A DNA stretch of 40,155 nt from positions 1 through 40,155 of the forward strand of contig DJEN01000054.1 of NCBI GenBank assembly GCA_002431345.1, in the 5' to 3' direction. Of this stretch, positions 8,205 to 15,608 are shown one piece after another. Position 1 is the first letter of the stretch; every line of letters starts with the position of its first letter. The translations under genes and the position numbers were made by a program. Source of the stretch: Megasphaera sp. UBA5897 (GTDB lineage Bacteria; Bacillota; Negativicutes; Veillonellales; Megasphaeraceae). Under the pieces are notes generated by a model, which worked only from the letters and a program-made list of their open reading frames with translations, did not search any database and was not told where the DNA came from.

Positions 8205-8237
8205 CCATTTTCAAATCTAAATTTTTTATCATCGATA

Positions 8238-8266
8238 TTGACATGCCGTACAATCAATGATAACAT
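8238..8266 (+). promoter_or_regulatory. Promoter of the SAM riboswitch/metQ unit
   Basis: Perfect TTGACA (8238-8243), a 17-base spacer and TAACAT (8261-8266) directly precede the SAM-I leader. Confidence 0.75.
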
Positions 8267-8291
8267 GTACATCAACAACACAACATTGTCT

Positions 8292-8430
8292 TTCATCAAG
8301 AGCAGTCGAGGGATTGGCCCGATGACGCTGCGGCAACCCCCATACGGGATAGGTGCCAAGTCCAACGGTATATACCGGCAGATGAACGCATGAACAATCA
8401 AGCCGTCATCTGTTGACGGCTTTTCTTTTT
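8292..8430 (+). promoter_or_regulatory. SAM-I riboswitch (S-box) with transcription terminator
   Basis: The aptamer (8292-8386) carries the conserved core AGGGATTGGCCCGATGA, GCGGCAACC and GGTGCCAAGTCC, closed by P1 TTCATC/GATGAA (8292-8297/8381-8386). The expression platform is explicit: CAGATGA (8379-8385) can pair with TCATCTG (8406-8412) as antiterminator, or AAGCCGTCA/TGACGGCTT (8400-8408/8414-8422) forms a terminator with a T run to 8430. SAM binding should hold P1 and switch metQ off. Confidence 0.95.
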
Positions 8431-8471
8431 GTTAAGTCAATACATAACTTCAAGAAAGGATTTGATTATTC

Positions 8472-9296
8472 ATGAATTCATCTATTAAAAAGCTTCTCTC
8501 CGCTGTCCTAATTGCTACGACCTGCATCTTTGCCGCTGGCTGCGGCGGTTCTGACAATAACAGTGCCAGCTCTGACAAAAAAGAAATTAAAATGGGCGTA
8601 ACGGCCGGTCCTCACGCAGAAGTCATGGAAGAAGTCGCTAAAGAAGCTGCCAAACAAGGCATTACCATCAAAATCGTAGAATTTAACGACTATGTACAGC
8701 CGAATAAAGCCTTGGCTGAAAAAGATTTGGATATGAACTCCATGCAGCATCAGCCGTATCTCGACAATGTCGTCAAAAAACAGGGATTAAAATTGACCTC
8801 CATCGGCAAAACAATTATTCTTCCTATGGCCGTATATTCTCACAAATATAAAGACATCAAAGAAGTCGCTGACGGCGCTAAAGTCACTATTCCGAACGAC
8901 CCAACCAACGGTGCCCGCGCACTGCTTCTCTTGCAGCAGGCTGGTTTGATTACATTGAAAAACGGCAATTCTGTCGATGCTTCCGTACCGGATATTACAG
9001 AAAACCCGAAAAACCTCCAGTTTGTTGAATTGGATGCCGCACAGATTCCCCGCTCTTTGGATGACACCGACTTAGCTTGCGTCAATACAAACTACGCTAT
9101 TCCGGCAGGCTTAAATCCGCAAAAAGATTCTATCCTCGTAGAAAGCAAAGATTCTCCATATGCCAATGTAATGGTTGTCCGCGACGAAGATAAAGACAAT
9201 GCAACCTATCAAAAAGTATTGGCAATCTACCAATCCGAACCTATCAAAAAATTCATTGCCGATCACTTCCAAGGAACTATTCTTCCTGCATTCTAA
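8472..9296 (+). CDS. metQ: MetQ methionine-binding lipoprotein (orphan)
   Basis: This 274-residue NlpA-family lipoprotein has lipobox FAAGC (Cys24) and should bind methionine outside the membrane for a MetN-MetI permease. Canonical motifs are MGVTAGPHAEVMEEVAKEA after the signal, VTIPNDPTNGARALLLLQ in mid-protein and AAQIPRSLDDTDLACVNTNY, where the Asn-Tyr region lines the ligand pocket in the family. No metN or metI is adjacent, so it must rely on a permease elsewhere. The SAM-I riboswitch upstream supports a methionine role. A hairpin terminator ends this single-gene unit. Confidence 0.95.
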   Translation: MNSSIKKLLSAVLIATTCIFAAGCGGSDNNSASSDKKEIKMGVTAGPHAEVMEEVAKEAAKQGITIKIVEFNDYVQPNKALAEKDLDMNSMQHQPYLDNVVKKQGLKLTSIGKTIILPMAVYSHKYKDIKEVADGAKVTIPNDPTNGARALLLLQQAGLITLKNGNSVDASVPDITENPKNLQFVELDAAQIPRSLDDTDLACVNTNYAIPAGLNPQKDSILVESKDSPYANVMVVRDEDKDNATYQKVLAIYQSEPIKKFIADHFQGTILPAF

Positions 9297-9307
9297 ACAA
9301 TACGACA

Positions 9308-9349
9308 CCTGCCATAAAATATACACTGCATTTTATGGCAGGATTTTTT
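9308..9349 (+). terminator. Terminator after orphan metQ
   Basis: Perfect 13-base arms CCTGCCATAAAAT (9308-9320) and ATTTTATGGCAGG (9330-9342), then a T run. Confidence 0.9.
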
Positions 9350-9389
9350 ATACTTACGCTGCTTACCCCAGCTAAAGGAGGCTATTTTC

Positions 9390-10688
9390 TTGTTTTTCCC
9401 TAAATTAGATAAAAAATCGTTAACGGACGGTATCATCATTCCGCAAATGGTAAAAGTACATCAAACATTTCCCCATACAGACCTGGCAGATCCTGCTGCA
9501 ACACTAAAACAACAGCTGCAAACCCTGGACGCTGCCGCTGTTGCAGCCTTAAAAGGCAAACGCATCGGCATTACAGCCGGCAGCCGCGGCCTTCCGCATT
9601 ATAAAGAACTGCTAAAAACACTCTGTGACCAATTAAAAATCTGGGGTGCCCATCCTTTTGTATTTCCGGCCATGGGCAGTCATGCCGGTGCGACTGCAGA
9701 AGGACAAAAAGCCCATTTGGCTCAATTCGGCATTCATGAAGAATACTTAGGCGTTCCCGTCCTCTCCACCATGGACGTAGTTCAAGTCGCTTCTTTGGAT
9801 GACGGCTTTCCTGTATACTGCGATAAAAACGCCTATGAAGCAGACGGCATCATTCTTTTCAACAAAATTAAGCCGCACACCCATTTCAAATACGACCATG
9901 AATCTGGATTATTAAAAATGATTTGCATTGGTGTCGGCAAACACAAAGGTGCTGCTACCTTCCACGCTCACGGCTATGACCATTTTGGTCCCAACCTGGA
10001 ACGCGTAGCCAGTGCATTTATGCAGCACGTAAATGTTGTTTTTGCCGTTGGCCTCGTCCAAAGCCCCAGTGACGACATCGCTTGCCTTGAAGTTATCCCC
10101 AAACAACACATTTTAGAACGCGATGCTGCCCTGCAGGTACGCGCCAAACAAGAAATGCCCCGTCTCAAGCTGCCGCGCATTGACGTATTGATTATCGATG
10201 AAGTCGGCAAAGAAATCAGCGGAGCCGGCATGGATCCCAACGTCACAGGACGAACAGAACGCTTCAGTCAAGAAGCCGCATTTCGTGCATTAGCGCCGGA
10301 TATTGAAAAAATAGTTCTCCTCGATATTACACAGGCAGCCCACGGCAACGCAGCCGGTGCCGGTGTAGCCGATATTATCAGCTATCGCTTTGCCAACAAA
10401 ATCGATTTTGCCTCTACGTACACCAACATTATTACAGCAAAATCATTCCGCATGGGTGCCATGCCTTTATATGCCAACAGCGATAAAGACGCCATTGAAA
10501 TGGCCATGGCGCATTCGTTTCTTCCGGTTCCCAACGACGCCAAAATTGTCCGCATAAAAAATACGCTGGCGTTAGAAGATATTGAATGTTCTGTCAGCTG
10601 TATCGAAGAAATCAAAAAGCACGATGATATGGAAATTTGTTCGGCTCCCTATACATGGACGTTTAATGAAGAAGACAACCTTTGGTAA
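9390..10688 (+). CDS. LarA-like (DUF2088) nickel-pincer racemase family protein
   Basis: This 432-residue cytoplasmic protein has the LarA/DUF2088 layout. Landmarks are GITAGSRGLPHY near residue 66, AMGSHAGATAEGQ near 94, KIKPHTHF near 157 and IGVGKHKGAATFHAHG near 180, which carry His and Lys residues like those LarA uses with its nickel-pincer nucleotide cofactor. LarA interconverts D- and L-lactate, but many homologues use other 2-hydroxyacids, so the substrate is open. Lactate racemase activity in Megasphaera and the nearby lactate-type dehydrogenase make lactate attractive. The cofactor genes larB, larC and larE are not in the window. The start is TTG, seven bases after AAAGGAGG. Confidence 0.82.
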   Translation: MFFPKLDKKSLTDGIIIPQMVKVHQTFPHTDLADPAATLKQQLQTLDAAAVAALKGKRIGITAGSRGLPHYKELLKTLCDQLKIWGAHPFVFPAMGSHAGATAEGQKAHLAQFGIHEEYLGVPVLSTMDVVQVASLDDGFPVYCDKNAYEADGIILFNKIKPHTHFKYDHESGLLKMICIGVGKHKGAATFHAHGYDHFGPNLERVASAFMQHVNVVFAVGLVQSPSDDIACLEVIPKQHILERDAALQVRAKQEMPRLKLPRIDVLIIDEVGKEISGAGMDPNVTGRTERFSQEAAFRALAPDIEKIVLLDITQAAHGNAAGAGVADIISYRFANKIDFASTYTNIITAKSFRMGAMPLYANSDKDAIEMAMAHSFLPVPNDAKIVRIKNTLALEDIECSVSCIEEIKKHDDMEICSAPYTWTFNEEDNLW

Positions 10689-10702
10689 TACCCAAAACGT
10701 AT

Positions 10703-10732
10703 TTGACAAATTGATTGTATATCCTGTACAAT
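10703..10732 (+). promoter_or_regulatory. Promoter of the Mn riboswitch/TerC unit
   Basis: TTGACA (10703-10708), an 18-base spacer and TACAAT (10727-10732, five of six matches). Confidence 0.8.
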
Positions 10733-10740
10733 AATCTTAC

Positions 10741-10876
10741 CGATTAAAAGGGAGTAACTTTCTAGAGATATTGTCAACAATCACTGCAGTAATCCCTGCT
10801 GGCAATATCGACGAAATATATTTCGTTAAGTGAGACTTTTAATGCATCTAACGGATGCGTTAAAAGTCTTTTTTTA
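10741..10876 (+). promoter_or_regulatory. yybP-ykoY (manganese) riboswitch, ON-type terminator switch
   Basis: The leader has the family's 5' core GGGAGTAACTTTC and 3' core TTAAGTGAGACTTTT. ATTAAAAG (10743-10750) pairs with CTTTTAAT (10836-10843) as P1. The same 3' strand is the 5' arm of a strong terminator: AGACTTTTAA (10833-10842) with TTAAAAGTCT (10860-10869), then eight T. P1 and terminator exclude each other, so metal binding should favour read-through into the TerC gene, as known for Mn2+ control of this class. Confidence 0.9.
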
Positions 10877-10901
10877 TTCCACATACAAAGGAGATAGCAC
10901 C

Positions 10902-11561
10902 ATGGATATGAATTCTAATTATTTTTTATTTTCTCTGGCTTCTATTATTTTACTTGACATTGTCTTAGGCGGCGATAATGCTGTCGTCATCGGGATGGCT
11001 TCTCGCCGCCTGCCCGTCGAAATGCGAAAAAAAGCAATTTATCTCGGCACAGCCGGAGCCATTATCATCCGCGTCCTCATGACACTTATGGCTGCCTATC
11101 TTCTTGCCGTTCCGTATTTGCAAGCACTGGGCGGTTTGATTTTACTGCCTATTGCCTTTAAATTGCTCAAACCAACCAAAGATATATCCCCTGCCACACC
11201 GGCTTCTGCTTCATTTGCCAGTGCCATAAAGACGATCATCATTGCTGATGCCGCCATGGGAATCGACAATGTATTAGCCATTGCCGGGGCTTCCCACGGC
11301 AATATCCTCCTCGTCTTCATAGGACTGGTCATCAGTATTCCCATTGTCGTTTGGGGCAGTCAGCTCATCGCCCGCCTCATGGATCGTTTTCCTTGGCTCG
11401 CCACACTTGGGGCTTCTCTATTAGCCTATACTTCTGCGTCCATGATACTGCACGACAAAATAATTGGCTCGCTGCTGCAGCCCCTTCCATGGGCAGACTA
11501 TCTGCTGCCCATGTGTTTTATCGGGGCAATTCTCCTGTATCAAAAAAAGATATCTGCATAA
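10902..11561 (+). CDS. TerC-family integral membrane protein, probable Mn exporter
   Basis: This 219-residue protein with about seven hydrophobic segments belongs to the TerC family (YceF/YkoY-like). Paired acidic motifs LGGDNAVVIG near residue 24 and AMGIDNVLAIAG near 124 sit in predicted membrane helices and are the likely metal path. B. subtilis relatives export manganese and help metallate secreted enzymes (family knowledge). I chose the ATG at 10902, with AAAGGAG eight bases before it; a longer reading frame from 10830 would start inside the riboswitch terminator. The Mn-type riboswitch upstream supports the role. Confidence 0.9.
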   Translation: MDMNSNYFLFSLASIILLDIVLGGDNAVVIGMASRRLPVEMRKKAIYLGTAGAIIIRVLMTLMAAYLLAVPYLQALGGLILLPIAFKLLKPTKDISPATPASASFASAIKTIIIADAAMGIDNVLAIAGASHGNILLVFIGLVISIPIVVWGSQLIARLMDRFPWLATLGASLLAYTSASMILHDKIIGSLLQPLPWADYLLPMCFIGAILLYQKKISA

Positions 11562-11563
11562 TA

Positions 11564-11608
11564 AAAAAAGATTGGTGCATGCTGATGAAATACGCGCCAA
11601 TCTTTTTT
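11564..11608. terminator. Bidirectional terminator between TerC and RseC-like genes
   Basis: AAAAAAGATTGGTGC (11564-11578) and GCGCCAATCTTTTTT (11594-11608) pair, giving T runs on both strands for the convergent genes. Confidence 0.88.
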
Positions 11609-11611
11609 ATG

Positions 11612-12028
11612 CTAACCGCTGATAATTTCTATAATATCTACTTTTGTCGTATTGCTGTTGATTTTTTTTTCATATCGTTTTAGCAAAAACGCGCCTATCA
11701 ACCCGCCAACAATCATTCCTGCAAACGCAGTTAATTCGCTGGTATATCCATAGCTGCTGCCAAACCAATAGCCAAAAATTCCCCAAATGATGATAAATGC
11801 CAGCGGCATGCCAAAACACATGATACCGCCAACAGCCACTTTATCTTCCGGTATATTAAATTTAACAAACTGCCCTTTTTTTGCCCCAATCGTATTGACT
11901 GCATCGATAACGACATTGTTGTCACACATGCTGTCACTGCAGGGTGTATATAAATTATTGCGGTTGGTCTGTACTTTGGCCAGCCCGTTTTCATATACCG
12001 TTTCTACAATTCCTGTTCCAGTTCTCAT
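11612..12028 (-). CDS. RseC/MucC-family (SoxR-reducing) membrane protein
   Basis: This 138-residue protein matches the RseC/MucC layout: a short N-terminal beta domain (GTGIVETVYENGLAKVQTNR) with a cysteine pair in TPCSDSMC near residues 29-34, then two hydrophobic helices (about 65-83 and 90-108) and a basic tail. Family members contribute to the RsxABCDGE/Rnf-associated SoxR reduction system or modulate sigma-E signalling; no such partners are in the window. The usual RseC cysteine set appears reduced here. An AAGGAG site is seven bases before the ATG. A TATAAT -10-like element lies at 12075-12080 on the minus strand. Confidence 0.82.
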   Translation of the reverse strand: MRTGTGIVETVYENGLAKVQTNRNNLYTPCSDSMCDNNVVIDAVNTIGAKKGQFVKFNIPEDKVAVGGIMCFGMPLAFIIIWGIFGYWFGSSYGYTSELTAFAGMIVGGLIGAFLLKRYEKKINSNTTKVDIIEIISG

Positions 12029-12203
12029 CGTTCTTCTCCTTCTGTCACCCTATACGACATATGATATTTCTTTTATTATACCCCACTTTATTTATACTGA
12101 ATAGGTGTATTTTAGCAGCAGCGGAGAGATTTTCTTGACAGTTTCTGTTATACTATAAGTGTCCCAACGGACTAATAGCTGAGATATAAAGGAGTGACAT
12201 ACG

Positions 12204-12509
12204 ATGGCAATTACCATTACAAACGAAAATTTTCAATCGGAAGTTATAGAATCCATGGTTCCTGTTCTTGTCGATTTTTGGGCAGCTTGGTGCGGTCCCT
12301 GTCAGATTCTCTCGCCCGTCGTGGATGAAATTGCATCCTCTCATCCGGAAATAAAAGTCTGCAAGATTAATGTCGATGAACAGCCTCAGCTGGCACAGAC
12401 TTTTGCCGTCAATGCAATTCCTACGCTTCTCATTTTCAAAAAAGGCAAGGTCGTTCAGCAACTAATCGGCGTTCAGCCTAAAAGCACGATTCTTGCTGCA
12501 CTCGTATAG
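12204..12509 (+). CDS. trxA: Thioredoxin
   Basis: This 101-residue thioredoxin has the active site WCGPC near residues 30-34, preceded by VDFWAAW, and the cis-proline loop AIPTLLIFKKGK near residue 72. It reduces disulfides in cytoplasmic proteins. An AAGGAG site precedes the ATG. It lies 15 bases upstream of a TSCPD-domain gene, so the two are almost surely co-transcribed, and a shared redox role is likely. The upstream region has TTGACA at 12135-12140, but its spacing to the TATACT/TATAAG elements is short. Confidence 0.95.
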   Translation: MAITITNENFQSEVIESMVPVLVDFWAAWCGPCQILSPVVDEIASSHPEIKVCKINVDEQPQLAQTFAVNAIPTLLIFKKGKVVQQLIGVQPKSTILAALV

Positions 12510-12524
12510 AAAGAAGGTATTTAT

Positions 12525-12773
12525 ATGTACACATATCAGCCCGAAGGCGTTTGTTCCAAAGCAATCCATTTCGACATTCAAAACGGCGTCATCAAAAACG
12601 TCTCCTTTATTGGCGGCTGTCCCGGAAATTTACAGGGCATCAGCCGTTTGGTAGAAGGCATGACTCCCAAGGATGCAATTTCCCGACTCGAAGGCATTCG
12701 TTGCGGCGGCAAATTGACATCCTGTCCAGATCAGTTTGCCAAAGCACTGAAGCAGGCACTGGCAGAACAATAA
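12525..12773 (+). CDS. TSCPD-domain (TIGR03905-like) small protein
   Basis: This 82-residue protein shows the full small TSCPD domain: YQPEGVCSKAI, FIGGCPGNLQGISRLVEGM and IRCGGKLTSCPDQFAKAL. It has four conserved cysteines (in GVCS, GGCPG, IRCGG and TSCPD). The domain resembles the C-terminal part of class II ribonucleotide reductases and stands alone in many anaerobes, where its function is not established. The cysteine content and tight linkage to thioredoxin suggest it is a thioredoxin partner or redox or metal-binding protein (inference). An AAGAAGG ribosome site precedes the ATG. Confidence 0.88.
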   Translation: MYTYQPEGVCSKAIHFDIQNGVIKNVSFIGGCPGNLQGISRLVEGMTPKDAISRLEGIRCGGKLTSCPDQFAKALKQALAEQ

Positions 12774-12783
12774 GACAACAATG

Positions 12784-12830
12784 AAAAAGGTTCACCGGTT
12801 ATATCACTTATAACACGATGAACCTTTTTT
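12784..12830. terminator. Bidirectional terminator after the trxA-TSCPD operon
   Basis: AAAAAGGTTCA (12784-12794) pairs with TGAACCTTTTT (12819-12829), with an inner GTTATA/TATAAC helix. Confidence 0.88.
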
Positions 12831-12874
12831 ATATAGCAGTCCATTTAAAATCATTTATATTTTACGCTGCATTT

Positions 12875-13300
12875 TTAATCACTTGTATGGGATGCAGCCA
12901 CCATCATTTTAGCTTCTGCTTCAGCAGCAATTGTCCCATCTTCATGGAGTACCCTTCCTTTTGTAACATACAAGCGGCCGCGATGTAAAACAATCCAGCC
13001 TTCTACCTTGACGGTTTCACCAATGCGTACGGCACTGCGAAAACGAATATCTAATTTAGCTGTATAAGCCGGGATGCCTGCAGCATGAAATACATAATCA
13101 CCCATGACTTCATCCAGCAGCGTACTGGTAATGCCACCATGCATCCTGTCTCCATAGCTTTCTAAGTCTTTGCGCGCTGTAAAATATGCACAGCATATGT
13201 CGCCCTCTATTTTCATATCCAGCTTTAACCCAATCGGATTATCCTTACCGCAGCCAAAACACCAATTTGTTTCTCTCGCTGTATCTTCATTTGCATTCAT
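12875..13300 (-). CDS. PaaI-type hotdog thioesterase
   Basis: This 141-residue hotdog-fold protein has CFGCGKDNPIGL near the N-terminus, the catalytic-type GDRMHGGITSTLLDEVMG segment and the sheet strand KLDIRFRSAVRIGETVKVEG. Members cleave acyl-CoA thioesters; the substrate here is unknown. I chose the ATG at 13300 because AGGAG lies nine to ten bases upstream; an upstream in-frame ATG at 13345 lacks a site and would add a low-complexity, basic N-terminus. It is a single gene converging on the trxA operon. Confidence 0.88.
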   Translation of the reverse strand: MNANEDTARETNWCFGCGKDNPIGLKLDMKIEGDICCAYFTARKDLESYGDRMHGGITSTLLDEVMGDYVFHAAGIPAYTAKLDIRFRSAVRIGETVKVEGWIVLHRGRLYVTKGRVLHEDGTIAAEAEAKMMVAASHTSD

Positions 13301-13417
13301 GCGACAACACTCCTTTTTTTTGGCATTTTGATTATTATACATCAAATTTAATCTCTAGAATAGAGTACCGCATCATATAATTTTTAGCAATAATTGAAAA
13401 AATATCTCGTTTATATA

Positions 13418-13446
13418 TTGACATTGATTTGCATTCTTGGTATAGT
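13418..13446 (+). promoter_or_regulatory. Promoter of the DUF3793-flavodoxin operon with overlapping palindrome
   Basis: TTGACA (13418-13423), a 17-base spacer and TATAGT (13441-13446, five of six). The inverted repeat TGGTA-N6-TACCA (13438-13453) covers the -10 element, which is the usual position of a repressor operator. Confidence 0.8.
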
Positions 13447-13479
13447 GTTACCATAAACGGAAAGGAACGGAGGATGCAT

Positions 13480-14037
13480 ATGAATATCGATGCCATATTA
13501 GTAAATCACTGTTCTCCTACATTAGCCGGATTAAAAATGGGCGCGCTTCTTTGCCTCCCCCGTCAAGAATCCCTCGTAGAATACCAAAACTTACTTGATA
13601 ATTATAATCATAAGTATAATTCAAAAGGGCTTCATTTTCGCATTTTATATTGTTGTCCCCAGCGTACACTGCTGTATATATATCGACCAGCCATGGTAGA
13701 AGCGTATGTCAACCAACCTAGGATTCAAAAATTCTTAAGACGGTTTGGCTATGAAGAATCATGTTCTCTCAACACCATGCTGGCATACTTATCCTATCGG
13801 TTTCGCCAAGGAGGATGTTTTCCTCATGAATCCGGAATTTTTCTGGGCTATCCCTTGGAAGATGTCTATGGTTTCATCGTCAACAGAGGAAACCATGCCA
13901 AACTATGTGGCGAATGGAAAGTATACGGAGACGCTGCCAAAGCATCTCATCTATTTCATCAATATGAATGCTGTCGGCAGGATTATATCAACCGGTTCAC
14001 TGTTGGGACAGCCCTAGAATCGCTCATTGTAGCATAA
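13480..14037 (+). CDS. DUF3793-family protein
   Basis: This 185-residue protein belongs to DUF3793. Hallmarks are the N-terminal HCSPTLAGLKMGALLCL, the central LLYIYRPAMVEAYV, and the C-terminal FPHESGIFLGYPLEDVYGFI followed by KLCGEWKVYGD and a Cys-containing HQYECC. No biochemical function is known to me; members are typical of anaerobic Firmicutes and often sit beside flavodoxin genes, as here, where AAGGAGG for flavodoxin overlaps this gene's stop. That suggests a link to FMN or iron-limited electron transfer (inference). I chose the ATG at 13480, six bases after GGAGG; ATG at 13474 abuts the ribosome site and is less likely. Confidence 0.88.
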   Translation: MNIDAILVNHCSPTLAGLKMGALLCLPRQESLVEYQNLLDNYNHKYNSKGLHFRILYCCPQRTLLYIYRPAMVEAYVNQPRIQKFLRRFGYEESCSLNTMLAYLSYRFRQGGCFPHESGIFLGYPLEDVYGFIVNRGNHAKLCGEWKVYGDAAKASHLFHQYECCRQDYINRFTVGTALESLIVA

Positions 14038-14051
14038 GGAGGAATTTAATC

Positions 14052-14465
14052 ATGGTAGAAATTGTATATTGGAGTGGCACAGGCAATACAGAAGCTATGG
14101 CACAGGAAATTGAAGCAGCTGCAAAAGATGCAGGTGCTGACGTTGAATCTGTTCGTTTTGAAGATACAAGCGTAGATGCCGTAGCTGGCAAAGACGTTAT
14201 CCTGCTTGGCTGCCCGGCAATGGGTGCTGAAGAATTGGAAGACAGCGTTGTTGAACCGTTCTTCACGGCATTAGCTCCCAAGTTAAACGGCAAAAAAGTT
14301 GGTTTGTTTGGCTCTTACGGCTGGGGTACCGGTGATTGGATGGATACGTGGAAACAACGTACAGAAGAAGCCGGCGCAACAGTCATCGGCACTGCCATTG
14401 TCAATGAAACACCTAATAATTCTGAAGAATGCGCAGCACTTGGCAAAGCAGCTGCACAAGCTTAA
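14052..14465 (+). CDS. Flavodoxin, Megasphaera elsdenii type
   Basis: This 137-residue short-chain flavodoxin carries FMN between low-potential redox partners and replaces ferredoxin when iron is scarce. The phosphate-binding loop is SGTGNTEAMA (residues 7-16) and the isoalloxazine loop is GSYGWGTGDW near residues 86-95, including the Tyr and Trp that flank FMN. From memory it differs from M. elsdenii flavodoxin at only a minority of positions with no length change. It is the second gene of the DUF3793 operon, with AAGGAGG at 14037-14043. Confidence 0.97.
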   Translation: MVEIVYWSGTGNTEAMAQEIEAAAKDAGADVESVRFEDTSVDAVAGKDVILLGCPAMGAEELEDSVVEPFFTALAPKLNGKKVGLFGSYGWGTGDWMDTWKQRTEEAGATVIGTAIVNETPNNSEECAALGKAAAQA

Positions 14466-14511
14466 CTGAAATTCCCCTTTTCAGTTCATTCATACCTCTC
14501 TAAAATATAAG

Positions 14512-14553
14512 AAAGAGCAACGATTATTCTGCCAATCGTTGCTCTTTTCTATT
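14512..14553 (+). terminator. Terminator after flavodoxin
   Basis: AAAGAGCAACGATT (14512-14525) pairs with AATCGTTGCTCTTT (14534-14547), followed by T-rich sequence. Confidence 0.88.
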
Positions 14554-14615
14554 TTAGGCATGCCCTGTACAATAAAATATGCTAGAATAAGGACATCAAG
14601 GAGGATTTATGCACT

Positions 14616-15098
14616 ATGTTCAATTTATTTAAAAAAAATGACACTCATAAAAAAACATATTTTGCTTCACCCTTCACAGGAGAACTGCATCCTATTACCG
14701 ATGCCCCGGATGAAACATTTGCCAGCAAAATGACCGGCGACGGCTTTATGGTATACCCGACAGACGGCACAGTATACGCTCCTGCTGACGGCAAAGTAAC
14801 CTTTGTTTTTGATACTAAGCATGCCGTAGGACTGACTGCCGCTGACGGCACAGAATACATGCTGCATATCGGTATCGATACCGTAAAGCTGCAGGGACAG
14901 GGATTCACTATATTTGTAACAGACGGTCAACAGGTAAAAAAAGGCGACAAACTCCTGGAATTTGACAACGAATTTGTCAAAACACACGCTGCCTCCAATG
15001 CCTGCCTGTGTCTTTTTACCGACACAGAGAAAATAAAAACAGTCCATATGGCTGCCGAAGGTACAATTCATGCCTTAGATACCGCTGTTTGGTTCTAA
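14616..15098 (+). CDS. crr: PTS EIIA-Glc (Crr-like) domain protein, stand-alone
   Basis: This 160-residue protein is a complete EIIA-glucose domain. The two active-site histidines are visible, in TKHAVGL and MLHIGIDTV, exactly 15 residues apart as in E. coli Crr; the second is the phosphorylated one. Other landmarks are SPFTGEL, MTGDGFMVYPTDG and VYAPADGKV. It would accept phosphate from HPr and pass it to an EIIB or act as a regulator. No EIIBC, HPr or enzyme I gene is adjacent. AAGGAGG lies ten bases before the ATG, and a hairpin follows the gene. Confidence 0.92.
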   Translation: MFNLFKKNDTHKKTYFASPFTGELHPITDAPDETFASKMTGDGFMVYPTDGTVYAPADGKVTFVFDTKHAVGLTAADGTEYMLHIGIDTVKLQGQGFTIFVTDGQQVKKGDKLLEFDNEFVKTHAASNACLCLFTDTEKIKTVHMAAEGTIHALDTAVWF

Positions 15099-15148
15099 TT
15101 AAGAAACGATACGACTATAACTCTTTATCTTTCAAAAAAAATTTACAG

Positions 15149-15196
15149 GGCTGCATCAAAAGGAAATTCATTTGTCCATTTTGCTGCAGCCTTTTT
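15149..15196 (+). terminator. Terminator after EIIA-Glc
   Basis: GGCTGCA (15149-15155) pairs with TGCAGCC (15185-15191), the stem extends inward with CAAAAGG/CCATTTTG, then T5. Confidence 0.75.
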
Positions 15197-15263
15197 ATTA
15201 TGGCATTGTAAAGCGCTTAGTTGACAGCATTACGATTTTTTTCTGCAAACTTCAAAATTAAAA

Positions 15264-15312
15264 CTAAAAAAGGATTATTGCATGATGATGAAACACTTCA
15301 TGCGATAATCCT
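15264..15312 (-). terminator. Terminator of tRNA-Ala
   Basis: AGGATTATTGCATGA (15271-15285) pairs with the TCATGCGATAATCCT segment (15298-15312); on the minus strand a T6 run follows. It lies just 3' of the tRNA gene. Confidence 0.85.
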
Positions 15313-15319
15313 ATCCGTA

Positions 15320-15395
<76 letters not shown>

Positions 15396-15425
15396 ATGAT
15401 ATATGTACTGCTTTTCATGACATTT

Positions 15426-15454
15426 ATCATATCACAGATGCATTATTTTATCAA
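15426..15454 (-). promoter_or_regulatory. Promoter of tRNA-Ala
   Basis: On the minus strand TTGATA (15449-15454), a 17-base spacer and TATGAT (15426-15431) stand about 30 bases before the tRNA 5' end. Confidence 0.78.
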
Positions 15455-15608
15455 TACCTTAATACATGTAATGTTTTTTCTGTTTTTTCCTTAATTTATT
15501 GATGTTATTTCAAATAATATGATAAAATATATGTATAGACAGATAGAATGGGGGGATTTTAGTCATCAAACAGGCTTTATACTGTATGACGAAAGGGGGA
15601 ATTGTACT

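Noticed and set aside
12135..12159. TTGACA plus TATACT/TATAAG as a trxA promoter
   Set aside because: Spacing is only 8 or 13 bases, outside the usual 16-18, so I do not list it as a promoter.
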